Below are positions 9,416 through 16,911 of a stretch of 64,000 nt of DNA, one piece after another. The first letter of the stretch is position 1; each line of letters begins with the position of its first letter. The stretch comes from Chryseobacterium sp. G0162 (lineage in GTDB: Bacteria; Bacteroidota; Bacteroidia; Flavobacteriales; Weeksellaceae). The DNA lies in assembly GCF_003815715.1 (NCBI RefSeq), contig NZ_CP033922.1:992001-1056000 (forward strand). Direction: 5' to 3'. A program made the translations under genes and the position numbers. Under the pieces are notes generated by a model. The model saw only the letters and a program-made list of their open reading frames with translations, was not told the origin of the DNA and did not search any database.

Positions 9416-11677
9416 TTATGCTTCTGAAGAAGGTTCCTGATTTTCTACAGGTCTTTCACCTTGTGGTCTGTCTTGTCCTTCTGGTCTTCTCTGTCCTTCC
9501 GGTCTTCTCTGTCCATCTGGTCTTCTTTGTCCTTCCGGTCTTCCTTGTCCTTCTGGTCTTGGAGGTCTTGGTAAAAGAACTTTACGGGAAAGCTTCATTT
9601 TCTTACGGTCATCATAACCCATAAACTTCACTTCTACTTCATCACCTTCAGCATAAGGAACTTTATCTAAACGAGCCCACTCAATTTCAGAAATGTGAAG
9701 AAGCCCTTCCGTTCCTTTAGCAATCGCAACGAAAGCACCGAAATCCATTACTTTTACTACTTTTCCGTTGTAAACTTCTCCTACAACCGGTACAAAAGTA
9801 ATTTCGTTGATTTTTGCAACAGCAGCATTGATTTTCTCTCTGTCTGTTCCTGCAATCTCGATACGTCCGATTTCACCAATTTCTTCAATAGCAATAACGG
9901 TATCCGTATCTTTCTGCATCTGCTGAATGATTTTTCCACCAGGCCCGATTACAGCACCAATGAAGTCTTTTGCGATCTCCATTACTACCATCTTCGGAGC
10001 GTGAGGCTTCACGTCTGCTCTTGGCTCAGAAATAGTTTCAGTGATTTTATTTAAGATGTGTAATCTTCCGTCTCTAGCTTGCATTAAAGCTTTTTCCATG
10101 ATATCCATAGAAAGCCCCTGAATTTTGATATCCATCTGACAAGCAGTGATACCATCTGCAGTACCTGTTACTTTGAAGTCCATGTCTCCAAGGTGATCCT
10201 CATCTCCTAAGATATCAGAAAGCACTGTAAATTTACCAGATTTTGCATCTGTGATCAATCCCATTGCAATACCGGAAACTGGTTTTGTAATCTGAACCCC
10301 TGCATCCATTAATGCTAATGTTCCTGCACAAACTGTTGCCATTGAAGATGAACCGTTTGATTCAAGGATATCAGAAACAATTCTGATCGTATATGGATTT
10401 TCTTCAGGAATAACTGCCTGCAATGCTCTTTGAGCTAAGTTTCCGTGTCCTACTTCTCTTCTTGAAGTACCTCTTAAAGGTCTTGCTTCACCTGTTGAGA
10501 ATGGAGGGAAGTTATAGTGTAGGAAGAATTTCTCGTCATGTTGCGTGATAACGCTGTCTACCATGTTTGCATCCTTAACAGAACCTAAAGTTACAGCTGT
10601 TAATGACTGAGTTTCACCTCTTGTAAACACTGCAGAACCGTGAGCTCCCGGAAGGTAGTCAATTTCTGACCAGATCGGACGGATCGTCTGAGGATCACGA
10701 CCATCCAGACGGATATTGTCTTCAAGGATCATCTGACGCATTGCTTCTTTCTCTACATCATGATAATATACTTTTACGAAAGGTGTTATTCTTTCCAATT
10801 CTTCTTCATTATCAGCATATTGAGCAAGGAATTCTTCACGAACCGCTTTGAATTTCTCACCTCTCTCTTCTTTACCAGATGGAGTTCTTGCTACTTCATA
10901 TACTTTATCGTAAGTTTCTTTCCAAACTTTTTCACGAATTTCTTCGTCGTGATTTTCGTGAGAATATTCTCTTTTTGGGAAAGCTTTACCTACTTTTTCT
11001 GCTAATCTTTCTTGAGCTTCAATTTGCTTTTTAATTTCAGCATGACCAAAATTAATAGCTTCTAACATTTCCTGTTCAGAAATTTCTTTCATTTCCCCTT
11101 CTACCATTACGATAGAGTCTTTAGTAGCTCCAACCATAATGTCTAATTCAGAATTTTTCAATTCTTCATAGCTTGGGTTGATGGAAAGTTGTCCGTCAAA
11201 TCTTACCACTCTTACTTCAGACATTGGTCCGTTGAAAGGAATATCAGTAATGGCAATAGCTGCCGAAGCTGCTAAACCTGCTAAATCATCAGGAATTGTT
11301 TTTCCGTCATAAGAAATTAGAGAAATCATCACCTGAACTTCTGCGTGGAAGTCTTCAGGAAAAAGCGGACGTAGTACTCTGTCTACTAAACGCATTGTTA
11401 AAATTTCCTGATCTGAAGGTCTTGCTTCTCTACGGAAGAAGTTTCCAGGAATTCTTCCACCTGCATAGAATTTCTCTCTATAATCTACTGTTAATGGTAA
11501 AAAATCTACACCAGGATTTGCTTCTTTATTGGCTACAACAGTTGCTAAAAGCATTGTTCCACCCATTTTTACTACCACAGATCCATCAGCCTGCTTAGCT
11601 AACTTCCCTGTTTCAATAGTGATTTCTCTGCCATCAGCAAGAGTAATCATTTCTGTAAACGCTTGAGGTATACTCAT
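9416..11677 (-). CDS. pnp: Polyribonucleotide nucleotidyltransferase (PNPase)
   Basis: PNPase degrades RNA 3' to 5' by phosphorolysis and forms a trimeric ring in the cytoplasm. The 753-residue protein has two RNase PH cores (about 10-220 and 320-555, with [20 protein letters not shown] and [17 protein letters not shown]), a KH domain (about 560-620, [13 protein letters not shown]) and an S1 domain (about 630-700). Beyond S1 there is an unusual ~50-residue tail built of RPEGQR-like hexapeptides, rich in Arg, Pro, Gly and Gln, ending PSSEA. The gene is monocistronic here: rpsO, its neighbour in many bacteria, lies 2.7 kb upstream on the same strand, with two opposing genes between. Confidence 0.98.
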   Translation of the reverse strand: MSIPQAFTEMITLADGREITIETGKLAKQADGSVVVKMGGTMLLATVVANKEANPGVDFLPLTVDYREKFYAGGRIPGNFFRREARPSDQEILTMRLVDRVLRPLFPEDFHAEVQVMISLISYDGKTIPDDLAGLAASAAIAITDIPFNGPMSEVRVVRFDGQLSINPSYEELKNSELDIMVGATKDSIVMVEGEMKEISEQEMLEAINFGHAEIKKQIEAQERLAEKVGKAFPKREYSHENHDEEIREKVWKETYDKVYEVARTPSGKEERGEKFKAVREEFLAQYADNEEELERITPFVKVYYHDVEKEAMRQMILEDNIRLDGRDPQTIRPIWSEIDYLPGAHGSAVFTRGETQSLTAVTLGSVKDANMVDSVITQHDEKFFLHYNFPPFSTGEARPLRGTSRREVGHGNLAQRALQAVIPEENPYTIRIVSDILESNGSSSMATVCAGTLALMDAGVQITKPVSGIAMGLITDAKSGKFTVLSDILGDEDHLGDMDFKVTGTADGITACQMDIKIQGLSMDIMEKALMQARDGRLHILNKITETISEPRADVKPHAPKMVVMEIAKDFIGAVIGPGGKIIQQMQKDTDTVIAIEEIGEIGRIEIAGTDREKINAAVAKINEITFVPVVGEVYNGKVVKVMDFGAFVAIAKGTEGLLHISEIEWARLDKVPYAEGDEVEVKFMGYDDRKKMKLSRKVLLPRPPRPEGQGRPEGQRRPDGQRRPEGQRRPEGQDRPQGERPVENQEPSSEA
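9425..9565 (-). repeat. 18-bp tandem repeat coding the PNPase tail
   Basis: About seven near-identical 18-bp units encode R-P-E/D/Q-G-Q/E-x hexapeptides at the C-terminus of PNPase. Unit-to-unit differences are mostly silent or E-to-D or R-to-G/D changes. Such a repeat can change length by slippage without breaking the frame. Confidence 0.85.
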
Positions 11678-11743
11678 AAATTTGTCTTCTTAATACTCCG
11701 TATTGAGTATGAATTAATATTTAAACTCTTTAAATTTCGTGTG

Positions 11744-11751
11744 CAAAGGTA
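11744..11751 (-). promoter_or_regulatory. pnp promoter, -7 element
   Basis: TACCTTTG on the minus strand fits the Bacteroidota -7 consensus TAnnTTTG and would give a leader of about 60 nt, which contains the ATACTCAATACGGAGTAT hairpin before the pnp start codon. Confidence 0.5.
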
Positions 11752-12013
11752 CTATATAATAATGATATATTAAATTTTTCAATTGCATAAATAGGCCTTC
11801 AAAATACAAAATTTTGGCTATCAGTGGATGAAAGATTTAAAAATTTTCCATCGGTAATGCAAAGCTGTTCATTATTTATGAAAATAAAAATCTGTTTTTT
11901 TGAGTTAATGTGTTGAAAAATCCTGTTGTTTTTGTATTATTGTCTCAAAAAATGAAAATAACATTTTAATTTGATAAAAAGTATACATCTCTTTATAAAA
12001 ACCATCAAAATAA

Positions 12014-12044
12014 TTGCAAAACCATAGGTTGATCCCTATATTTG
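12014..12044 (+). promoter_or_regulatory. gluP promoter
   Basis: A TTG box at 12014-12016 is followed, 20 nt later, by TATATTTG at 12037-12044, a good match to the Bacteroidota -33/-7 promoter. Transcription would start near 12050, about 60 nt before the start codon. Confidence 0.6.
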
Positions 12045-12110
12045 CCCTACTTCACCAAATACAATGCTGTAGGCAAAAAAGTTAAGGACTTACCCTTATA
12101 GAGATAAATA

Positions 12111-13529
12111 ATGTTTATGAATAAAGAAGTACAAACTCAAAGCAGGAATTACACGGTTCCATTGATTACCATCACCCTGCTGTTTTTTATGTGGGGATTT
12201 ATCACCTGCATGAATGATATCCTGATCCCTTATCTGAAACAACTTTTCAAACTCACCTTTTTTGAGTCCATGCTGGTACAGTTCTGTTTCTTCGGAGCTT
12301 ACTTTATCGGATCTCTGATTTATTTTCTGATTTCCATTTCTAAAGGTGATCCCATCAACAAAGTGGGATACAAAAAAGGAATTTTGTTTGGAATTGCTTT
12401 GGCTGCCTTAGGCTGTATTCTGTTTTATCCGGCAGCAACATTTTCTTATTATCCTTTATTTTTAGGAGCATTGTTCATTTTAGGATTAGGATTTACCGTA
12501 TTACAGATCACTGCCAACGCCTATGTTTCCTTACTTGGTTCAGAAGAATCTGCATCCAGCCGATTGAATATGACACAGGCATTCAATGCTTTCGGTACAA
12601 CGATCGCCCCGGTATTGGGAGGACACTTAATTTTTGAACTGTTTTCTGAGCCGGATGGAACTTTCAGTGCAGTTGCTACCAGAATTCCCTATTTAATTTT
12701 TGCGGCCATCCTTCTATTGGTAGGATTATTAATTTCAAGAGTAAAATTGCCTTCGTTTCAAACAGAAACCGAAGAAACGGTACAGGGCTGGGGAGCATTG
12801 AAATTCAACCATTTAAAATTTGGGGTTTTTGCTATGTTTTGCTACGTGGGTGGTGAAGTGGCAGTAGGAAGTTTCATTATCAGTTTCCTTGAAGAAACCA
12901 TGAAGTTTAACGAAGCGATCAGTAAAAATTACCTTTCCTTATATTGGGGGGGTGCCATGATTGGACGTTTCTTAGGAGCCATTTCATTAAACCAATCTAT
13001 TAGCCAGGCTAAAAAAGCAGTATTCATGTTAGGGGCCGCAACATTAGTTTTCCTGGTCATTTTCAGCATTGTAAACCTTAACTTTGAACAAATAAGCTTC
13101 TTCTTAGTATTTATCTTACTGAATTTTGCAGCCTTCTTTGTGGGCAAAGCAGCGCCAGCAAGAACGTTGTCTATTTTTGCGGCTATCAATGTTATTTTAT
13201 TGATTTCAACGATGGTTAACCATGGAGAAATGGCTATGTACAGTGTTTTAGGAATCGGTATTTTCAATTCCATCATGTTCTCTAATATCTATACGCTGGC
13301 AATTTCAGGATTAGGAAAATATACAAGCCAAGGTTCATCACTAGTGGTAATGGCCATTTTGGGAGGTGCTATCGTCCCTATTTTCCAGGGTTACCTTGCC
13401 GATCAGTTTGGAGTACAACACTCCTTCATCATTCCTGTATTCTGCTATATGGTGATTTTAATTTTCGGAGCTTACTGTACCAAGTATCTTGGGCATGTAG
13501 AAACTACTGAAGCGAAATCTGGACATTAA
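12111..13529 (+). CDS. gluP: Sugar MFS transporter, GluP/FucP type
   Basis: This 472-residue major facilitator has about 12 membrane helices. The FFMWGFITCMNDILIPYLK segment in the first helix is diagnostic of the fucose/glucose-galactose H+ symporter branch (FucP, GluP). LGFTVLQITANAYVSLLG and SRLNMTQAFNAFGTTIAPVLGG are further family motifs. It is expected to import hexoses through the inner membrane. A second ATG two codons downstream (12117) could be the start. No sugar kinase or regulator is adjacent, so the sugar cannot be deduced from context. The name gluP is by family and not by tested substrate. Confidence 0.88.
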   Translation: MFMNKEVQTQSRNYTVPLITITLLFFMWGFITCMNDILIPYLKQLFKLTFFESMLVQFCFFGAYFIGSLIYFLISISKGDPINKVGYKKGILFGIALAALGCILFYPAATFSYYPLFLGALFILGLGFTVLQITANAYVSLLGSEESASSRLNMTQAFNAFGTTIAPVLGGHLIFELFSEPDGTFSAVATRIPYLIFAAILLLVGLLISRVKLPSFQTETEETVQGWGALKFNHLKFGVFAMFCYVGGEVAVGSFIISFLEETMKFNEAISKNYLSLYWGGAMIGRFLGAISLNQSISQAKKAVFMLGAATLVFLVIFSIVNLNFEQISFFLVFILLNFAAFFVGKAAPARTLSIFAAINVILLISTMVNHGEMAMYSVLGIGIFNSIMFSNIYTLAISGLGKYTSQGSSLVVMAILGGAIVPIFQGYLADQFGVQHSFIIPVFCYMVILIFGAYCTKYLGHVETTEAKSGH

Positions 13530-13551
13530 ATAATACATATATAAAAGTTAT

Positions 13552-13582
13552 AGGCTGTTTCATCTTTGGAGCAGCCTTTCTC
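13552..13582 (+). terminator. gluP terminator
   Basis: AGGCTG and CAGCCT pair across a 14-nt loop, followed by TTTCTCTTTC. The stem is short but rightly placed after the gluP stop codon. Confidence 0.6.
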
Positions 13583-13693
13583 TTTCTCCAACATTTTTCT
13601 ATGTGGTGAACAATACATCTTTTATTTTTAAACCAGATAGGTACATAGATTAAAATCATTATTGTATTCGTGATGATTAAAAAGTAATTTAAA

Positions 13694-13724
13694 GCATCTG
13701 CATCATCTGCAAAATCTGCGAGAG
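13694..13724 (-). repeat. Dispersed intergenic repeat, copy B
   Basis: On the minus strand this reads CTCTCGCAGATTTTGCAGAT followed by GATGCAGATGC, nearly the same as copy A at 915-944. It is intergenic like the other copies. Confidence 0.6.
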
Positions 13725-13935
13725 CATTTATCAATAATCAATTTCATGAGAGATAAAATCCTTACGTTTTACAACAGAAAGCCCCTCAAAATCTTAACAA
13801 CTTAGCATTTCCCAACATTATTATTTATCTACGCTTGCAATAAAGAACAATATTTCGCCTTTCAACATTCTCCGTATGTAACATTACTTTCAAAATACCG
13901 ACTTACTTTATAGATCCCTTAAATTATCAATCCTG

Positions 13936-14295
13936 ATGAAGACCCAATTAAAACTTGAATACGCAGCCTTTTTACTCCTTGGAGTTTTCGCATTTTCCCA
14001 AACAGGATATTCCTGGTGGTGGTTTGCTGGATTGTTCCTTGCTCCAGATATTTCTATGCTGGGATATACAGTTAACAATAAAGTAGGTGCATTCTGCTAC
14101 AACTTATTTCATCATTTTGGAGTAGCCATTGCTGTTTATCTTATAGGAACAGCCCTATCACTCCCCTATTTACAAATGATTGGGACTATACTATTCTCCC
14201 ATTCTGCTTTTGACAGAATATTAGGATATGGATTGAAATACCCGGATAGTTTTCAGAATACGCATTTGGGAAAGATTGGAAAGAAGGTGGAGTGA
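13936..14295 (+). CDS. DUF4260 membrane protein
   Basis: This 119-residue protein has three or four hydrophobic helices and the DUF4260 pattern: LEYAAFLLLGVFAFSQ, WWWFAGLFLAPDISMLGY, an NLFHHFGVAIA stretch and HSAFDRILGYGLKYP near the end. The conserved Asp, His and Arg residues lie at helix ends, as in small membrane enzymes, but no function is established. It is a single gene, converging on rpsO, with a shared bidirectional terminator between them. Confidence 0.88.
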   Translation: MKTQLKLEYAAFLLLGVFAFSQTGYSWWWFAGLFLAPDISMLGYTVNNKVGAFCYNLFHHFGVAIAVYLIGTALSLPYLQMIGTILFSHSAFDRILGYGLKYPDSFQNTHLGKIGKKVE

Positions 14296-14338
14296 TCTAA
14301 AGCAAGTTTGTGATTGGTTCTAATTATATTACAACAAA

Positions 14339-14370
14339 AAAGCAACCTCTTTCGAAGTTGCTTTATTTTG
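14339..14370. terminator. Bidirectional terminator between DUF4260 gene and rpsO
   Basis: AAGCAAC and GTTGCTT form a stem with T-rich flanks on both strands. It can end transcription of the plus-strand DUF4260 gene and of rpsO. Confidence 0.75.
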
Positions 14371-14384
14371 AAAATCTTTATAGA

Positions 14385-14654
14385 TTATTTTCTTAATCCT
14401 AATGCAGCAATAATTGCTCTGTATCTTGCGATATCTTTTTTCTTAAGGTAATCTAGTAAACTTTTTCTCTTACCTACCAATTTCACTAGAGATCTCTCTG
14501 TGTTGAAATCGTGACGGTTAGCCTTTAAGTGCTGAGATAAGTGATTAATTCTGAAAGTGAAAAGAGCGATTTGTCCTTCTGCGCTTCCTGTGTCTTGTGC
14601 AGATTTTCCGTGTTGTGCGAAAATTTCCTGCTTTTTGTCTGTTGTTAAGTACAT
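14385..14654 (-). CDS. rpsO: 30S ribosomal protein S15 (uS15)
   Basis: The 89-residue protein has the S15 length and motifs: GSAEGQIALFTFRINHLSQHLK, RHDFNTERSLVKLVGKRKSLLDYLKKKD, and the end RYRAIIAALGLRK. S15 binds the 16S rRNA central domain and is an early assembly protein. It is transcribed alone from a strong promoter at 14690-14720. In many bacteria S15 represses its own mRNA and is co-transcribed with pnp; here the two genes are separated. Confidence 0.98.
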   Translation of the reverse strand: MYLTTDKKQEIFAQHGKSAQDTGSAEGQIALFTFRINHLSQHLKANRHDFNTERSLVKLVGKRKSLLDYLKKKDIARYRAIIAALGLRK

Positions 14655-14689
14655 TCCAATATTGTTTAATGATTATTATGTAACGGGTG

Positions 14690-14720
14690 CAAAATTACGA
14701 CTATTTTTTGAATCTGCAAA
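14690..14720 (-). promoter_or_regulatory. rpsO promoter
   Basis: On the minus strand TTTG (14720-14717) and TAATTTTG (14697-14690) are separated by exactly 19 nt, an ideal Bacteroidota sigma-A promoter. It predicts a leader of about 30 nt. Confidence 0.8.
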
Positions 14721-14827
14721 CATTATTGATTTCATAAATCAAATTTGATAGAAAAAAATGTTAAAAAATTCTTAATAAATTTTACACAATTCAACGAAAA
14801 GGCAGTAATTTTGCATTCGAATTACAA

Positions 14828-15376
14828 ATGAGAAAATTTATATTCTTTACAGCAGTTACTACTTTTTTATTCATTGGCCTTACTTCGGTAAAAGCACAAA
14901 GAAATGCTGATGATAAAATAAAGAAAGTTCTATACTTCAATCCCGAGGTAGAGCCTGATATTGATGAAATAAAGGAGCCTACCAACAATGCATTCTTTGA
15001 TGCTGTTTCCGATAACTTTAACAGTAAAAGAAATAAAATGCTTCGTGCAGAAGTTCAGGTTCCCTTTGACAGCATAGACAAACAGACTATTATGGATTAC
15101 TGTTCCAATAATGATGCTGATTTTGCCATTGTTTCCAAAGTCCGTTACTTCAAAGTTGGTTTTGGAAAATACGTGTTCTCTAATCAGGTGGTAGTAAGCA
15201 TGAAACTTTTTGGAGCAGATGGAAATCTTGTGACAGAAACAGATCATGACACTTATCGTAAAAACATGCGTCTTCTAGGTTCTACCGTAAATTCGGTGAA
15301 AATTGGTACAGAAGGTGCTATCAAAGGCATTATTAAAAAACTAAGAAAACTTAAGCCTACAGAGGCAGAACTATAG
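14828..15376 (+). CDS. Secreted hypothetical protein
   Basis: This 182-residue protein has a signal peptide (MRKFIFFTAVTTFLFIGL, cleavage near VKAQ, residue ~23), so it is periplasmic or secreted. The mature part is mixed alpha/beta with FAIVSKVRYFKVGFGKYVFSNQVVVSMKLFG, reminiscent of small CsgG-like or LPP20-like modules that form strand-rich lipoproteins, but I cannot name a family. The gene has its own promoter (TAATTTTG at 14806-14813), 15 nt ahead of the ATG, divergent from rpsO. It ends in a lysine-rich helix. Confidence 0.8.
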   Translation: MRKFIFFTAVTTFLFIGLTSVKAQRNADDKIKKVLYFNPEVEPDIDEIKEPTNNAFFDAVSDNFNSKRNKMLRAEVQVPFDSIDKQTIMDYCSNNDADFAIVSKVRYFKVGFGKYVFSNQVVVSMKLFGADGNLVTETDHDTYRKNMRLLGSTVNSVKIGTEGAIKGIIKKLRKLKPTEAEL

Positions 15377-15760
15377 CATTTAAAGTTCTAAATTCAATGT
15401 TAGGACTGCTCTTCTACCGAGCATATCATTCTATTAAAGCATTGTCTATAAGCAATTTTGATTCATAAGTGAATCATCAATGATTGCTGCATTTTCTTTT
15501 TCCCTTTTATTTCAATTCTCAAAATAAATTTGTTGTCTTTGTTCAAAAAACCCAAAGACATTCAATGATAATATATCGATCTACTGCTAAACGGTAAGGA
15601 TTCTACCTTCGATAAAATCACCTCTATTCGATTTTATTAAATCTATTCTAAACTCACAAACTATCTTGCATTTGATTGATTTACAGTTAAATAATTTCAC
15701 CAATACATGAATAATTGAAAATTATTTACTATTTTAGTCTGACAATAAAATCTAAATTAT
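15377..15760. other. Intergenic leader of the peptide cluster
   Basis: No gene is seen. The last 60 nt carry the promoter of the peptide cluster, with TATTTTAG at 15730-15737. This block is duplicated ahead of the fourth peptide gene. The rest is AT-rich sequence without clear structure. Confidence 0.5.
15715..15760 (+). promoter_or_regulatory. Peptide cluster promoter 1
   Basis: TATTTTAG at 15730-15737 fits a relaxed -7 element 24 nt before the start codon. The surrounding sequence (TGAATAATT...AAAT...TATTTTAGT...AATCTAAA) is nearly the same as that at 16342-16397, which shows a duplicated promoter. Confidence 0.55.
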
Positions 15761-15904
15761 ATGAAAAATTTAAAGAAAATCAGTAGAGAAGCCGCCAAGC
15801 AAATCAATGGTGGATTAATAGGAAAATGCAGTAGAACCAATCCATGTACTGTGGGCTGGTGTTGTAATGGTGTTTGCTCACCCCGGGCTTGTATTGAAAA
15901 TTAG
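15761..15904 (+). CDS. GG-leader Cys-rich peptide 1 (knottin-like)
   Basis: This 47-residue precursor has an 18-residue leader, MKNLKKISREAAKQINGG, ending in the double glycine expected for C39-peptidase/ABC export. The ~29-residue mature part has six cysteines in the order C-x5-C-x4-CC-x3-C-x4-C (CSRTNPC, GWCCNGVC, RAC), the spacing of inhibitor-cystine-knot peptides. Similar leader peptides in Chryseobacterium are usually labelled bacteriocin-like, without proof of activity. It is the first of five tandem members; the next starts 19 nt after its stop. No export or modification gene lies in the window. Confidence 0.85.
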   Translation: MKNLKKISREAAKQINGGLIGKCSRTNPCTVGWCCNGVCSPRACIEN

Positions 15905-15923
15905 AATCATTAAAACAAATCAC

Positions 15924-16067
15924 ATGAAAAATCTAAAGAAAATCAGTAGAGAAACCGCAAAACAAATTAATGGCGGAAAGATGGAAAGATGCAGTGATAC
16001 CAATCCATGTGTCGTGGGATGGTGCTGCAATGGAATCTGTTCACCATTCATTTGTATTGAATTCTAG
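15924..16067 (+). CDS. GG-leader Cys-rich peptide 2 (knottin-like)
   Basis: This 47-residue precursor is a close duplicate of peptide 1. The leader MKNLKKISRETAKQINGG differs by one residue; the mature part keeps C-x5-C-x4-CC-x3-C-x4-C (CSDTNPC, GWCCNGIC, FIC) but changes residues between the cysteines: KMER for LIGK and SPFI for SPRA. A longer frame beginning at 15867 runs through the end of peptide 1 in another phase; the ATG at 15924 is the true start because it restores the family leader. It is presumably co-transcribed with peptides 1 and 3. Confidence 0.88.
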   Translation: MKNLKKISRETAKQINGGKMERCSDTNPCVVGWCCNGICSPFICIEF

Positions 16068-16100
16068 CATCATTAAAACTAACTATTTAAAACAAATCAC

Positions 16101-16247
16101 ATGAAAAATTTAAAGAAAATCAATCGTCAAGAACAAAAACAAATTCAAGGCAGTGGAATCATCAAAAGATGTACAGAACATTTTGAATGTCCGGGAGGAT
16201 CATGCTGCCGAAATACATGTGTTACATATCCATGCCCATTGGAATAA
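16101..16247 (+). CDS. GG-leader Cys-rich peptide 3 (knottin-like)
   Basis: This 48-residue precursor has the leader MKNLKKINRQEQKQIQG followed by S-G, so the cleavage site is GS or SG rather than GG. The mature part retains six cysteines with identical spacing (CTEHFEC, PGGSCCRNTC, YPC) but has otherwise diverged strongly from peptides 1 and 2. A different-frame reading at 16153-16353 is spurious. A strong terminator lies 14 nt after the stop, so peptides 1-3 form one transcript. Confidence 0.85.
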   Translation: MKNLKKINRQEQKQIQGSGIIKRCTEHFECPGGSCCRNTCVTYPCPLE

Positions 16248-16260
16248 ACCAGAAACTAAC

Positions 16261-16286
16261 AGCGCCTATTTCAGGCGCTTTTATTT
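16261..16286 (+). terminator. Terminator of peptide genes 1-3
   Basis: AGCGCC and GGCGCT pair around a 7-nt loop, followed by TTTTATTTAT. It separates the first three peptide genes from the next two. Confidence 0.85.
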
Positions 16287-16341
16287 ATACAAAACAATAA
16301 AAATCAAATACTTATTTTCGAATAAAAATTTTCACTATCAA

Positions 16342-16397
16342 ATGAATAATTAGAAAATATTTATTATTTTAGTATAACATTTTAAATCTAAAAAACT
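16342..16397 (+). promoter_or_regulatory. Peptide cluster promoter 2 (duplicate of promoter 1)
   Basis: TATTTTAG at 16365-16372 lies 26 nt before peptide gene 4. The stretch around it repeats the sequence before peptide gene 1 almost base for base, so promoter and gene were duplicated together. Confidence 0.55.
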
Positions 16398-16547
16398 ATG
16401 AAAAATTTAAAGAAACTCAACAGAGAAGCTGCAAAACAAATCCAGGGAGCAGGCCCTAAAAAATGCATTGACAATTCACAATGTATTTATGGAGCTTGCT
16501 GTAAAGGTGTATGTATGGAATTTGCCTGTATTGATGATAGAGAATAG
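16398..16547 (+). CDS. GG-leader Cys-rich peptide 4 (knottin-like)
   Basis: This 49-residue precursor has leader MKNLKKLNREAAKQIQG-A-G, then a mature part with C-x5-C-x4-CC-x3-C-x4-C (CIDNSQC, YGACCKGVC, FAC) and an acidic end DDRE. It follows its own promoter, a duplicate of that before peptide 1. The leader is highly similar to peptides 1-3, whereas the inter-cysteine loops share almost nothing but an aromatic or glycine before CC. That is the pattern of a family under diversifying selection on the mature part. Confidence 0.85.
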   Translation: MKNLKKLNREAAKQIQGAGPKKCIDNSQCIYGACCKGVCMEFACIDDRE

Positions 16548-16577
16548 TATTTTATTAACATTTTAAAATCAATTCTC

Positions 16578-16751
16578 ATGAAAAATTCAAATCTTAAAAA
16601 GCTCAGCAGAAAGGAGCAAACAGAAATAAAAGGGAGTCTGCAAGTGAAAAAATGCAGAAACACCTACCCTACGTGTGATCCTGGTGAATGCTGTACCGGA
16701 GGTTTCTGTCTTCTCTCCCCTATTACAGAATGTGAACCTATTCTTGATTAA
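16578..16751 (+). CDS. GG-leader Cys-rich peptide 5 (knottin-like, divergent)
   Basis: This 57-residue precursor is the longest and most divergent of the five tandem members. The leader MKNSNLKKLSRKEQTEIKGS has an insertion and ends in GS. Six cysteines remain, with spacing 6-4-0-4-7 (CRNTYPTC, DPGECCTGGFC, ITEC), still within the range of cystine-knot loops. The gene lies 30 nt after peptide 4 and is followed by a terminator, so 4 and 5 form a second transcript. Confidence 0.82.
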   Translation: MKNSNLKKLSRKEQTEIKGSLQVKKCRNTYPTCDPGECCTGGFCLLSPITECEPILD

Positions 16752-16779
16752 AAGGATATTTTTTAAATTTAATTTTTGA

Positions 16780-16806
16780 ACATCCGCTTCGGTGGGTGTT
16801 TTTTTA
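16780..16806 (+). terminator. Terminator of peptide genes 4-5
   Basis: ACATCCGC TTCG GTGGGTGT forms an 8-bp stem (with wobbles) capped by a UUCG tetraloop and followed by a T run. Confidence 0.85.
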
Positions 16807-16911
16807 TTCTATTTGTAGGGTAGTAAGCTTTAATAAATCCTTAAATTTCCCAGTTTATTACTCAGTCTTAAAAATTTGAATTATTTTTGCATATCCTAAA
16901 AATTTAACGTT

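Larger units (their letters stand above)
11678..12110. other. Divergent pnp/gluP promoter region
   Basis: This spacer separates divergently transcribed genes. I see promoter-like elements for both (11744-11751 and 12014-12044) and a small inverted repeat, ATACTC...GAGTAT, at about 11690-11710 in the pnp leader. The remainder is AT-rich with no open frame worth calling. Confidence 0.55.
13530..13935. other. Intergenic region with terminator and repeat copy B
   Basis: This holds the gluP terminator at 13552-13582 and a copy of the dispersed GCAGAT element at 13694-13724. No gene is seen. A minus-strand frame at 13504-13734 runs through the terminator and repeat and is not credible. Confidence 0.55.

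Noticed and set aside
13504-13734. 76-aa minus-strand ORF
   Set aside because: It passes through the gluP terminator and repeat copy B, so it cannot be a gene.
15867-16067. 66-aa ORF starting MVFAHPGLVLKIRIIKTN
   Set aside because: Its first third is out-of-frame sequence from peptide gene 1; the family leader starts at 15924.
16153-16353. Plus-strand ORF beginning MESSKDVQ
   Set aside because: It reads peptide gene 3 in the wrong frame and runs through its terminator.
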